Positions 1 to 7,466 of a stretch of DNA of 13,005 bases are shown in pieces. Numbering within the stretch: position 1 is the first letter of the stretch; each line of letters opens with the position of its first letter. The position numbers and the translations under genes were made by a program. The notes under the pieces are model-generated. The model was not told the DNA's origin. It made no database searches and worked only from the letters and a program-made list of their open reading frames with translations. Source of the DNA: CAZMXI01 sp964570205 (GTDB lineage Bacteria; Planctomycetota; Phycisphaerae; Tepidisphaerales; Tepidisphaeraceae); the NCBI GenBank assembly GCA_964570205.1, contig CAZMXI010000143.1:1-13005 (forward strand), in the 5' to 3' direction.

Positions 1-588
1 CGTTGGCACATCAGCCTGTCGACCTGGCTGCGGGACTACCTGTACATCCCGCTGGGCGGCAACCGGAAGGGCCCGAAGCGGACGTACGTGAACCTGATGC
101 TGACGATGGCGCTGGGGGGGCTGTGGCACGGGGCGGCGTGGAACTTCGTGTTGTGGGGGGTGTATCACGGGGCGCTGTTGTGCGTGCATCGGGCAGCGAA
201 GCCCTGGCTGGATCGGACGATCCGGCCGCGGACGAAGAAGCAGGAGCAGTGGTGGCTGGCAGCGCGGGTGGTGGCGTTTTTCCACCTGGCGTGCTTCGGG
301 TGGCTGCTGTTCCGGGTGAAGTCGATGGAGCAGGCGTGGACGATGCTGGCGGCGCTGGGCCAGGGGCTTGAGACGGACGATCCGGTCACGGGCACGATGC
401 GGCACGCGTTGATCGTCACGGCCGTTGTGCTGGCGATCGTGGAGCTGGCGGTGTTCATCACCAAGGATGACGAGTTGGTTTTCCGGCTGCCGGCGCCGGT
501 GCGGGCGGGCGTGTACGCGGCGATCATGCTGGCATTCGTGATTTTTGGAGAGTATGGCGGTGAGGCCTTCATCTACTTCCAGTTCTGA
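1..588 (+). CDS. MBOAT family membrane O-acyltransferase (AlgI/DltB-like), C-terminal part
   Basis: The gene runs in from the left edge, so its N-terminal half is missing; 195 residues remain, against roughly 450-520 for complete AlgI-like proteins. The visible part opens with the family signature RWHISLSTWLRDYLYIPLGG. It then has GGLWHGAAWNFVLWG, whose histidine (visible residue 43) is the invariant putative catalytic His of MBOAT enzymes. Hydrophobic segments follow at about visible residues 85-105, 130-150 and 168-195. MBOAT proteins of this branch move acyl groups, often acetyl, across the membrane to O-acylate extracellular polysaccharides such as alginate. The next gene begins inside its last 35 bases, so the two are probably translationally coupled. 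The polysaccharide acted on here cannot be told from the sequence. Confidence 0.93.
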   Translation, partial: RWHISLSTWLRDYLYIPLGGNRKGPKRTYVNLMLTMALGGLWHGAAWNFVLWGVYHGALLCVHRAAKPWLDRTIRPRTKKQEQWWLAARVVAFFHLACFGWLLFRVKSMEQAWTMLAALGQGLETDDPVTGTMRHALIVTAVVLAIVELAVFITKDDELVFRLPAPVRAGVYAAIMLAFVIFGEYGGEAFIYFQF

Positions 589-1711
589 GTCGGCGTGCCG
601 ATCGGGCAGCGCGCTGGCCGAGCCGGCAGCCGCCACGATGGCCGAGGCCGGGGCGCCGACTGCGGCGCGACGGCAGGGCGCAGCGCGGGCGGGGTTTCCG
701 TGGGCGTTCGCGGCGGCGGTGCTGATCGTGCTCGCGGTGGAGGCGGCGCTGCACGTTGCGCCGCCGCGGGTTGTGATGCCGTACGCACGGGGGTTGCAGG
801 AGTACTCATCGCTGACGGCGTGCCTGGACAAATGGGGGCCGGCGGAGCTGGTTTTTGTGGGGTCCAGCCGCGTTCGGATGGGGATCAGCGCGCCCGAGGC
901 AACGCGTCTGCTGCGTGAATCGGGCAAGGGATGGTCGGTGGGGAATTACGGGTTGTCGGCGGCGAACGCGGCGGACACGGAAGCGGCGGTGCGCTACATT
1001 CTGCGATGCGGCCGCAAGCCGCGGATGGTGGTTTTCGGGTTGGCGCCGCGGGATTACCGGTGCGATGAGCCGTTCCTGAACCGTATCGCGCTGTTCTGGG
1101 ATTACGGGGACTTTGAGCGGGAATACGCGGCGAATCCTGTCGAGGCCGGGCCGTTGCTGCCGGTGGTGCTGCGAAACCAGATGGGCAGAATCTGGCTGAC
1201 GTTGCGATACCGGCAGAAATTCCGGCAATGGGGCATGGGGCTTTTGCGGAGGCGCGAGCGGGTGCGGATTGCGTGTCCGATCATCGGGGAGAAAGCCCAT
1301 GACGAGAAGGAGGCGAGGCGGTCGCTGGTGACGCACCCGCTGCAGCCAGGGGCGGTCGAGGCATACGTGCAGCGCCAGCTCGACCATGGCAGGTTCGTTT
1401 TCGATGATGTGATGGTTGAGTCGGTGCGGCGCACGATCGCGATGTGCCGAGAAGCGGGCGTGGAGCTGGTGCTGTTTGAGCTGCCGATGTCGGAGCCTCT
1501 GCGCCGGACGCTGCCGGAGGGCACGACGGAGCGGTTCATGCGGATCACGCGCGATCTGGCGGATGCGGGGCGGGTTCGGTTCATCACGCTGGACGAGCTG
1601 GGCGCGGAGTTTGCCGGGGCGGATTTCATCGAGCAATCGCACCTGAACGAAGCGGGGGCATTGAAGCTTACCCGGGCATTAATGGGGCATCTGGCTGACG
1701 GCGGCCGTTGA
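554..1711 (+). CDS. SGNH-hydrolase-like membrane-anchored protein, partner of the MBOAT acyltransferase
   Basis: A protein of 385 residues. A low-complexity cytoplasmic N-terminus is followed by one membrane segment at about residues 47-68, then an extracytoplasmic domain. ELVFVGSSRVRMG (residues 98-110) matches block I of SGNH/GDSL folds with GSSR as the nucleophile elbow. VGNYGLSAAN fits the next block, and the C-terminal SHLNEAGA supplies the His. The residue three before that His is Glu (EQSH), where Asp is usual. Proteins of this kind (AlgX/AlgJ/DltD-like) sit next to MBOAT genes and hand over or transfer the acyl group outside the membrane. The ATG at 554 is preceded by GGAG only three bases upstream. 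An in-frame TTG at 545 and a GTG at 560, better spaced from the same GGAG, are alternatives. Its 3' end overlaps the convergent gene by 33 bases. Acylation partnership is inferred from context. Confidence 0.8.
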   Translation: MAVRPSSTSSSESACRSGSALAEPAAATMAEAGAPTAARRQGAARAGFPWAFAAAVLIVLAVEAALHVAPPRVVMPYARGLQEYSSLTACLDKWGPAELVFVGSSRVRMGISAPEATRLLRESGKGWSVGNYGLSAANAADTEAAVRYILRCGRKPRMVVFGLAPRDYRCDEPFLNRIALFWDYGDFEREYAANPVEAGPLLPVVLRNQMGRIWLTLRYRQKFRQWGMGLLRRRERVRIACPIIGEKAHDEKEARRSLVTHPLQPGAVEAYVQRQLDHGRFVFDDVMVESVRRTIAMCREAGVELVLFELPMSEPLRRTLPEGTTERFMRITRDLADAGRVRFITLDELGAEFAGADFIEQSHLNEAGALKLTRALMGHLADGGR

Positions 1712-3736
1712 TTCGCTGCGCTGCGCTGTCTTGGCGGGCCTGCGGAGCAGAATCAGGCCGATCACACCCATGACGGCATCGGTGAGGACCTGGAGCAGCC
1801 GGAATACGACGGCAACGAGCCCGACGCGCGGCCCGAGGGTTTGCGTGAGGACAAGCAGGTAGATGCCTTCCTGAACGCCGAGGCCCGCGGGCACGAAGAC
1901 GGCGAGGAAGCCGCTGACTGAGGCCAGGGCCGCGGCCCCGAGGATGAGGGGGAACTGATCGATGCCGATGGGCATGACCGCGCGCGAGGCGAACCAGAAG
2001 CTCAGGCCGAGGCAGGCGGTTCGCGCAGCGATGGAGGCGACGGCTGCCATGAAGGGCGCAGCATTCAGCTCGGCGGGGAGCGGCGGTCGGCGCAGGAGTC
2101 GGAGGATGGCATTGGACAGTGCGATGAAGAGGCGTGGATGGAGGCAGACCGCGCCGCCAGCGGCGATGATTGCGGCGGGCAGCCACAGCCATGCGGCGTT
2201 CTGGCGCAGGGCGGGCATGAGGGAGACGGGCGCGGCGAGGCCGAGGGCCACGATGGCGACGATGGAATTGAGCACGATCGTCAGTGCTGTGGAGAGGAAC
2301 AGGGCGGCGACGGCGACGCGCATGCGGACGCCGGAATTGACGAGCAGGCCGACAGCGCCGGCGATGGCGGCCATCTTCCCGGGCACATAACGTCCCATTG
2401 AGGATGCGCAGATGATGGCGGCGCCTCGCGCGTAGGAGATGGGATTCTGAAAGGCCTGGAGCAGCAGGTTCAGGATGACACTGCCCAGGAGGCGGATCGC
2501 GCACAGGCCGGCGAAGCCGGCGGCGAGCGCCCACCAGTTGAGCGCGACGGTCGCAAAGTCGATGGCCTGGAAACAGCGCCAGAGGTTCTTGCCCACGAAG
2601 TAGAAGACCAGGCCGATCAGAACGGCGTAGACCGCGCGTTTCAGGCGTTTTCGGCCCGCGCTGGAAGTGGCGGCGCGATCGCCGGCACCGGAGCACGAGG
2701 GGAGGCCCTTGCCGCCGGCAGCGCCGGTGATGAGGTTCAGCATGAAAGCGTTGACATCCTCGCTGTCATCGAGCATTTGCTGTCGCCTGGCGGTCCATTC
2801 CTGCTTGAGGTTGGGGCGGGCAAGCCACTGTTCGGCAACGGGCATGCCTTCATCGAGGGTGTCGCAGTTATGGGTCAGATTCCACTGCTGTTCGAGTGCG
2901 GCGAGATAGCCGACGCGGAGGCGGTTGCAGAAAACAGCGGGCGTGCCGAGGACGGCGGCCTCGGCGGCCATGCTGCCGCCCTCGCCAATGTAGAGTTGCG
3001 AGAAGGCCAGGACATCGAGCATGCGATGCACGGGGACGGGATTCTCGTAGGGCTTGAGGGTGGGCGGCAGGGGCTTTTCGGAGCTGATGATGACCCGGCC
3101 GAATTTCGAGAGGCGCTGGACGTATTCGGCGACCTGTTCCTCGCTGGCGCCCTTGATGCCGACATCATGGGCGGCCTCCCAGGCAACGGTACGGAGGAGG
3201 ATGAAGGGCTGGTCGGGGTCCAGGCCGTGCTCGCGGAGGGGTCGGGGGTCGGGCGTGAAGACATTGGGGGCGAGGTAGGCCAGGTGGGGCACGCCGCGGA
3301 ATCGAACCTGGCGGCGGCCATAGTCTTTGGTATAGCCGGCGCCGGTGCAGATGCACGTTGCGAACGGCAGGGAGAGCATGGCCTGGAGTCTGGCGTGCTC
3401 GGTATCCTCGAAAACGATGCGCGGCATGCCCATGAGCAATCCGGTGGGACCGATGGAGATGCCCATGCGGGCCACGAGGACATCGGGTCGAAAGGCGACG
3501 CACGTGGCGAGCATGCGGGCGTGTCGGACCATGAGCTCGCGGCCCATGCCGAACAGGCCCTTGCCCATGGCGCTGAGGCAGGTGTGCTCGATGCCCAGGC
3601 CATCGAGGAGGGCGAGGGTGACGTCCTTCTTGCGGGTGGTGACCTTGACCTGGTGGCCCTGCTGCTTGAGCGCGGCGATGACGTTCTTAAAAAAGTGCAC
3701 CTGGGCCGGGTGCGTGATGTCGAAGAGGATGCGCAT
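1679..3736 (-). CDS. DUF354 glycosyltransferase-like domain fused to an LPG-synthase-type (UPF0104/AglD-like) membrane domain
   Basis: A single uninterrupted frame of 685 residues holds two domains. Residues 1-335 resemble DUF354 proteins, which have a GT-B/UDP-GlcNAc 2-epimerase-like fold: MRILFDITHPAQVHFFKN at the start, VFEDTEHARLQ at 108-118, and the nucleotide-sugar type loop GEGGSMAAEAAVLGTPA at 251-267. After a Gly/Ser/Ala-rich linker (about 336-362), residues 365-665 form a polytopic domain with GRYVPGK (448-454) and PAGLGVQEG (616-624), both typical of the membrane domain of lysylphosphatidylglycerol synthase and its UPF0104/AglD relatives. The start is supported by GGGGAGG eight bases upstream of ATG. 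The gene lies one base after the stop of the upstream glycosyltransferase gene, so they form an operon. The likely role is in making or moving a lipid-linked sugar, but the substrate is unknown. The membrane domain has no visible aminoacyl-transferase (FPG/MprF soluble) part. Confidence 0.85.
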   Translation of the reverse strand: MRILFDITHPAQVHFFKNVIAALKQQGHQVKVTTRKKDVTLALLDGLGIEHTCLSAMGKGLFGMGRELMVRHARMLATCVAFRPDVLVARMGISIGPTGLLMGMPRIVFEDTEHARLQAMLSLPFATCICTGAGYTKDYGRRQVRFRGVPHLAYLAPNVFTPDPRPLREHGLDPDQPFILLRTVAWEAAHDVGIKGASEEQVAEYVQRLSKFGRVIISSEKPLPPTLKPYENPVPVHRMLDVLAFSQLYIGEGGSMAAEAAVLGTPAVFCNRLRVGYLAALEQQWNLTHNCDTLDEGMPVAEQWLARPNLKQEWTARRQQMLDDSEDVNAFMLNLITGAAGGKGLPSCSGAGDRAATSSAGRKRLKRAVYAVLIGLVFYFVGKNLWRCFQAIDFATVALNWWALAAGFAGLCAIRLLGSVILNLLLQAFQNPISYARGAAIICASSMGRYVPGKMAAIAGAVGLLVNSGVRMRVAVAALFLSTALTIVLNSIVAIVALGLAAPVSLMPALRQNAAWLWLPAAIIAAGGAVCLHPRLFIALSNAILRLLRRPPLPAELNAAPFMAAVASIAARTACLGLSFWFASRAVMPIGIDQFPLILGAAALASVSGFLAVFVPAGLGVQEGIYLLVLTQTLGPRVGLVAVVFRLLQVLTDAVMGVIGLILLRRPAKTAQRSESTAAVSQMPH

Positions 3737-3737
3737 G

Positions 3738-5246
3738 TCAAACGCCTCCCCGGACCTTCACCCGATACAGGCGGTAATGGCCGGCCGTGGCCAGTTCCTG
3801 GCCCATCGTGACCAGGCCGGCATCAGTCAGCCGTTTGAGGGCGGCCATGTCCTTTTCGTCGCCGTCCCGGACGACACAATACTGGATGTTCCAGCGGATG
3901 AGGGCTTTTGGCCAGAGCGCCTCTTCGCGGTCCTTGAGCAGATCGACGCGGGGGTCGTAGGCGAAACGGTCGCCGAGGAAGGTGAGGATCCGGGCTTCGG
4001 GGGCGAGGATTCCCGCGCCTTCGGGCACCTGCTGGCGGATGGCATCGCTGATCTGGTCGATGCCGAGCATCAGGGAATGGTGGTAGGTTTCGAGGAATGG
4101 GCGGCGAGTGAGCTGCTTGTCGATTCCATGCTGTTCGAGGCCGAACGCGACATCTTTGACGATGTTGGGAATGAGCACGACGGCCGCGCAGGCGGCGATG
4201 ATGGCGCCGGCCAGGCGCGGCCTGTCCTTGAACTTCTGCGAAATCCACGCCACAGCGAGTCCGACGGCCAGGAGCATCAGCGGCATCGCCATGAGGTAAT
4301 AGCGAGGCCTGCTGCCCATGACGGCGGTCATGCCGATGGTTCCCAGGACAAGCAGGCTCCAGAGGGACGAGACGCGGAGAAGGAGCACAGCGCCGCCCAG
4401 GAGCAGGACGACGATCAGGTATCCGGCCGGGCCGAGTTCGATGCCGACGACGGCCTCGGGGAGGTGTTTCTCGCAGATGTTGCGGAGGCGAAGGACGGAC
4501 TGGGCGTTGGCGAGGTTCTGGACACGTTCGGCGGCGCGTCGTTCGTAGCGGCCGCCAAGGGGGTCGCCTTCGGTTCGGGGATCGAGCTTGATCCAGAGGA
4601 AGGCGACGAGGGCGACAGCCGCCAGGCCAATGAGGTATCCCCCCCACTGCTTCGGTCGTCGGGCAATGTTGATGACGCATGCTCCGCCGAGGGCCGCGAG
4701 CAGCACCCAGAACGTGGGCCGCAGAGTGACAGCCGCGACGACTCCGGCGACGACCATGACGCCGCAAACGAAAGCGCCAATGGGCTTTGCGCCCTTATCG
4801 AGACGGGACAATCCGAAGAGCACCATGAGCGTTGCCGCCAGGAAAGGGACATCCGTGAGCAGTTCATGGGACTGACTAAGGAATATCTGGTTGATCCCGA
4901 GGGCAGTAACGACGGCCACCGCAGCCCACTTCGGATAGTAAGCGCCAACCAGGTGGTAGGCCAAGACGAGGCTCAGCAGGCTCAGGCTGGTCATGACCGT
5001 CAGAGCGGCGACCGGCCGATACGGATCCTGCGGTCCGAAGGCAGCGTTGATGCCCTGCAGGAGCATGGGCGCGCCCGGGTAGCCGTGGTTCTCGCGTTCG
5101 CCGCGAAACGTATAGCCTTTTCCCTGTTCGAGATTGCGTGCGATCTCACGGTAGAGCGCGCTGTCGCGGCCGATGCGCCATTGGCCGGTGAAACAGGCAG
5201 CCTGGACGAGGATCAACAGGGCGAAAACGGCAAAGCGCCAGCGCAC
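3738..5246 (-). CDS. Polytopic membrane glycosyltransferase, ArnT/PMT (GT-C) type
   Basis: About 502 residues with a dozen or so hydrophobic segments. The first (FAVFALLILVQAACF) is followed by an extracytoplasmic loop, GRDSALYREIARNLEQGKGY, which carries the acidic residue and the 'Y..iA.nl..G.Gy' pattern of PMT_2/ArnT-type enzymes. Next comes ENHGYPGAPMLLQGI, the loop preceding the second helix. These GT-C enzymes use polyprenyl-phosphate sugars and transfer the sugar outside the membrane. The C-terminal 110 residues form a soluble tail. The reading frame stays open upstream to 5546, but that part lies antisense to the PilZ gene and is low-complexity. I therefore chose the GTG at 5246, directly before the first membrane helix. 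No convincing ribosome site is visible there, and a TTG at 5309 is an alternative. It is the first gene of the operon with the DUF354 fusion. Confidence 0.82.
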   Translation of the reverse strand: MRWRFAVFALLILVQAACFTGQWRIGRDSALYREIARNLEQGKGYTFRGERENHGYPGAPMLLQGINAAFGPQDPYRPVAALTVMTSLSLLSLVLAYHLVGAYYPKWAAVAVVTALGINQIFLSQSHELLTDVPFLAATLMVLFGLSRLDKGAKPIGAFVCGVMVVAGVVAAVTLRPTFWVLLAALGGACVINIARRPKQWGGYLIGLAAVALVAFLWIKLDPRTEGDPLGGRYERRAAERVQNLANAQSVLRLRNICEKHLPEAVVGIELGPAGYLIVVLLLGGAVLLLRVSSLWSLLVLGTIGMTAVMGSRPRYYLMAMPLMLLAVGLAVAWISQKFKDRPRLAGAIIAACAAVVLIPNIVKDVAFGLEQHGIDKQLTRRPFLETYHHSLMLGIDQISDAIRQQVPEGAGILAPEARILTFLGDRFAYDPRVDLLKDREEALWPKALIRWNIQYCVVRDGDEKDMAALKRLTDAGLVTMGQELATAGHYRLYRVKVRGGV

Positions 5247-5302
5247 GACGCAATCGGCCAGTCTGTTGGGCGCGGTTGGACACGATGAAGTGGTGGTGAG
5301 GT

Positions 5303-5321
5303 CTCCCAAGTCGGGTGGGAG
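5303..5321. other. Short perfect inverted repeat between the PilZ and glycosyltransferase genes
   Basis: CTCCCA and TGGGAG form a perfect six-base stem around a seven-base loop in the 103-base gap after the PilZ stop. There is no T-tract on either strand, so it is a poor intrinsic terminator. It could be an operator, an attenuator or chance. The remainder of the gap shows no clear promoter. Confidence 0.3.
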
Positions 5322-5349
5322 CTTAGCAGGTCGCGGCGGATTCTCAAGA

Positions 5350-5694
5350 TTAGGCGGCAGGCAGCGTATCGAACTCGACAGCGAGGTGATAGCCCATGGA
5401 ACTGGGTTCGCAGCGAACAACCCGGCCGAAGCCGATCCAGGCGGGCATGTGATTGCGCGGCGGGAAGCGCACGGCGAGGCGTTCGCCCTCTTCGAGGGGC
5501 TGATTGGACAAGCCGGACATGCCGCTGAGGGATAGATCGCGCACATTCAGCGCGAGCCGGTTCTGGCGCAAGGCGGCGAGGGAATGGTCCAGACGTCTGG
5601 CTTCGACCTGGAAGTGGGTATCAACACGGCCGAAGATTCGCCGCTCATCGGCGTCGTAGCAAGTCAATCTTGGGGTGTATTCCAGCGCAACCAT
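5350..5694 (-). CDS. PilZ domain protein (probable c-di-GMP binding)
   Basis: A protein of 114 residues that is essentially one PilZ domain. It has the bipartite c-di-GMP motif: RRIFGR (RxxxR) near residues 19-24, and NVRDLSLSGMSG carrying DxSxxG (DLSLSG) near residues 52-57. Both halves are intact, so c-di-GMP binding is plausible. There is no second effector domain, so it would act on a partner. The longer open frame up to 5991 is antisense to the CobA-HemD gene. The ATG at 5694 is chosen because GGGAGG lies six bases upstream and the family homology begins soon after. It is divergent from cobA-hemD and upstream, on the same strand, of the glycosyltransferase operon, so a role in controlling surface polysaccharide is possible but unproven. 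Confidence 0.88.
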   Translation of the reverse strand: MVALEYTPRLTCYDADERRIFGRVDTHFQVEARRLDHSLAALRQNRLALNVRDLSLSGMSGLSNQPLEEGERLAVRFPPRNHMPAWIGFGRVVRCEPSSMGYHLAVEFDTLPAA

Positions 5695-5700
5695 ACACAG

Positions 5701-5706
5701 CCTCCC
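5701..5706 (-). promoter_or_regulatory. Ribosome binding site deciding the PilZ start
   Basis: GGGAGG on the minus strand lies six bases before the ATG at 5694. It favours this start over the upstream open frame, which has no comparable site. Confidence 0.75.
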
Positions 5707-5833
5707 GTGTAGTCCTCTTTCTTTATCGGCTGTGGGCAAAGCAGGGATTACCCAAATTAACAAGAACGCATGGAGGTTGATCTGTATGATGCCGAACGAT
5801 GGGGCGGGTATGATCTTGCGGCAGGTGCAAGCA

Positions 5834-5839
5834 GAAAGG
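5834..5839 (+). promoter_or_regulatory. Ribosome binding site deciding the CobA-HemD start
   Basis: GAAAGG lies eight bases before the GTG at 5848. The upstream ATG at 5770 has no Shine-Dalgarno-like sequence and would add 26 residues outside the methylase fold. The same GAAAGG element precedes dnaN and the BSP-like peptidase. Confidence 0.6.
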
Positions 5840-5847
5840 CATACATC

Positions 5848-7413
5848 GTGAAAGGTAAGACGGGTTACGTATATCTGGTGGGCGCCGGACCGGGGGATCC
5901 AGGGCTGATCACCCTGCGCGGGGCGCAACTTCTGGAAAGGGCTGAGGTAGTGGTGTTTGACTACCTGGCCAACCCGCAGCTTCTGCGACACTGTCCGGAG
6001 GCCGAGACGATTTACGTGGGAAAGCAGGCGTCACGGCACGCGATGACGCAGGATGAGATCAACCGGCTGCTGATTGCCAAGGCCAGGGAAGGCAAGCGGG
6101 TGGTTCGGTTGAAAGGGGGCGACCCGTTTGTGTTCGGCCGGGGCGGGGAGGAGGCCGAGGCGCTGGTGGCGGAGGGGATCGGGTTTGAGGTGGTTCCGGG
6201 GATCACGTCGGCGATTGCAGCGCCGTGCTACGCGGGGATTCCGGTGACGCATCGCGATGCGAATTCGAGCTTCACGCTGGTGACCGGGCACGAGAAGGAG
6301 GCCGATTATCAGGACCCGGAGGCGCGGGGGCGCGCTGCGGGACAGGGGTCGGACGTGGACTGGGCGGTGCTGGCGAAGCTGCCGTGCGTGGCGTTCTACA
6401 TGGGCGTGAAGGCATTGCCGGGGATCTGCAAGCGGCTGCTGGAGAACGGGATGCGGGCGGACATGCCGGCGGCGACCATTCAGTGGGGCACGACGCCACG
6501 GCAGCGGACAGTGGTGGGGACGATCAGCGACCTGCCGCGAAAGGTGGCTGAGGCGAAGCTGACCCCTCCCGCCATCACAATTGTCGGGCCGGTGGTGGCG
6601 TTGCGAAAGACAATCAACTGGTTTGAAACCCGGCCGCTGTTCGGGCAGACGATCGTGGTGACGCGAACGCGGCAGCAGGCGAGCGATTTATCCATGCGGC
6701 TGGAGGAGCTTGGGGCGCGGGTGATCGAAGCGCCGACGATCGAGCTGGCCGCGCCGGCGGACATGAAGGTGGTGGATGAATCGCTGCGTTCGGCGGGGTC
6801 TTTTGACTGGATCATCTTCACCAGCCGGAACGGGGTGACGTTTGCGCGGGAACGGCTGATGCGGATTGGGCTGGATGTGCGGGTGTTCGGGAAGGCGAAG
6901 ATCGCGGCGATCGGGGATGCGACGGCCGAGGCGATTGAGAAGGAGTTGTGCCTGAAGATCGACCGGTGCCCGGAGAGCTTTGTGGCCGAGGCGCTGGCCG
7001 AGGCGCTGATCGACAAGGGAGAGGCGAAGGGCAAGCGATTCCTGCTGTTGCGTGCGGACATTGCCCGGCCAGTGTTGCGGGAGAAACTGCAGCAGGCCGG
7101 AGCGGCCGAGGTGCGGGATGTGGCGGTTTATGAGACGAAGGTGGCGGCCGGGCTGCCGCCCGCGCTGCTGGAGGCGTTGAAGGAGCGGCAGGTGACGTGG
7201 GTGACGTTCACCAGCAGCAGCACGGCGAGGAACTTCGCGACACTGCTGGGGTCGGACTATCGGGAGCAGCTCAAGGGCGTGAAGCTGGCGAGCATCGGGC
7301 CGATCACGACGGCGACGATGGAGAAGCTGGGGCTGACGGCGGACGTTGAGGCGGAGGTGTCGAATATCCAGGGGCTGGTGGAGGGGATGCGCAGCGCCGG
7401 CGGCAGGAGCTGA
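5848..7413 (+). CDS. cobA-hemD: Fused uroporphyrinogen-III C-methyltransferase / uroporphyrinogen-III synthase
   Basis: A fusion of 521 residues. The N-terminal 1-255 is the tetrapyrrole methylase (SUMT/CobA): VYLVGAGPGDPGLITLRG (SAM site) at 8-25, YVGKQ, RLKGGDPFVFGRGGEE at 87-102, VPGITSAIAAPCYAGIPVTHRD at 116-137 and YMGV at 184-187. From about 265, after the WFETRPLFG linker, comes the HemD domain (IVVTRTRQQA, IFTSRNGV, FTSSSTARNF, IGPITTATMEKLGL). HemD closes hydroxymethylbilane to uroporphyrinogen III. CobA adds methyl groups at C-2 and C-7 with SAM to give precorrin-2, the branch point to siroheme, cobalamin and, in some bacteria, alternative heme. The fusion is known in several phyla. 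The segment 151-168 is a slightly longer acidic loop than usual. The frame also contains an ATG at 5770, which I judge non-coding. Confidence 0.95.
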   Translation: MKGKTGYVYLVGAGPGDPGLITLRGAQLLERAEVVVFDYLANPQLLRHCPEAETIYVGKQASRHAMTQDEINRLLIAKAREGKRVVRLKGGDPFVFGRGGEEAEALVAEGIGFEVVPGITSAIAAPCYAGIPVTHRDANSSFTLVTGHEKEADYQDPEARGRAAGQGSDVDWAVLAKLPCVAFYMGVKALPGICKRLLENGMRADMPAATIQWGTTPRQRTVVGTISDLPRKVAEAKLTPPAITIVGPVVALRKTINWFETRPLFGQTIVVTRTRQQASDLSMRLEELGARVIEAPTIELAAPADMKVVDESLRSAGSFDWIIFTSRNGVTFARERLMRIGLDVRVFGKAKIAAIGDATAEAIEKELCLKIDRCPESFVAEALAEALIDKGEAKGKRFLLLRADIARPVLREKLQQAGAAEVRDVAVYETKVAAGLPPALLEALKERQVTWVTFTSSSTARNFATLLGSDYREQLKGVKLASIGPITTATMEKLGLTADVEAEVSNIQGLVEGMRSAGGRS

Positions 7414-7466
7414 GCTTCGCGATCGCGTGATGGCCGCGCGGGGGCCGGCAATGTTGAGAGGATTCC

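Noticed and set aside
806..1642. A 278-codon minus-strand open frame opposite the SGNH gene
   Set aside because: Arg/Pro/His-rich low-complexity translation typical of antisense frames, against clear SGNH motifs on the + strand.
2777..3811. A 344-codon + strand open frame antisense to the DUF354 domain
   Set aside because: No recognisable motif; it mirrors the codon structure of the real minus-strand gene.
3345..5288. A 647-codon open frame on the + strand antisense to the glycosyltransferase and DUF354 genes
   Set aside because: Its translation is rich in Asp, Glu, Gly, Arg and His without domain character, and it lies opposite two genes with clear family motifs. It is a by-product of high GC content and codon bias.
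5785..5814. Two TATGAT hexamers upstream of cobA-hemD as -10 elements
   Set aside because: No acceptable -35 lies 16-18 bases upstream of either, so the promoter remains undetermined.
5770..5847. An N-terminal extension of CobA-HemD from the ATG at 5770
   Set aside because: No ribosome site, and the added 26 residues precede the methylase fold. The GTG at 5848 has GAAAGG at good spacing.
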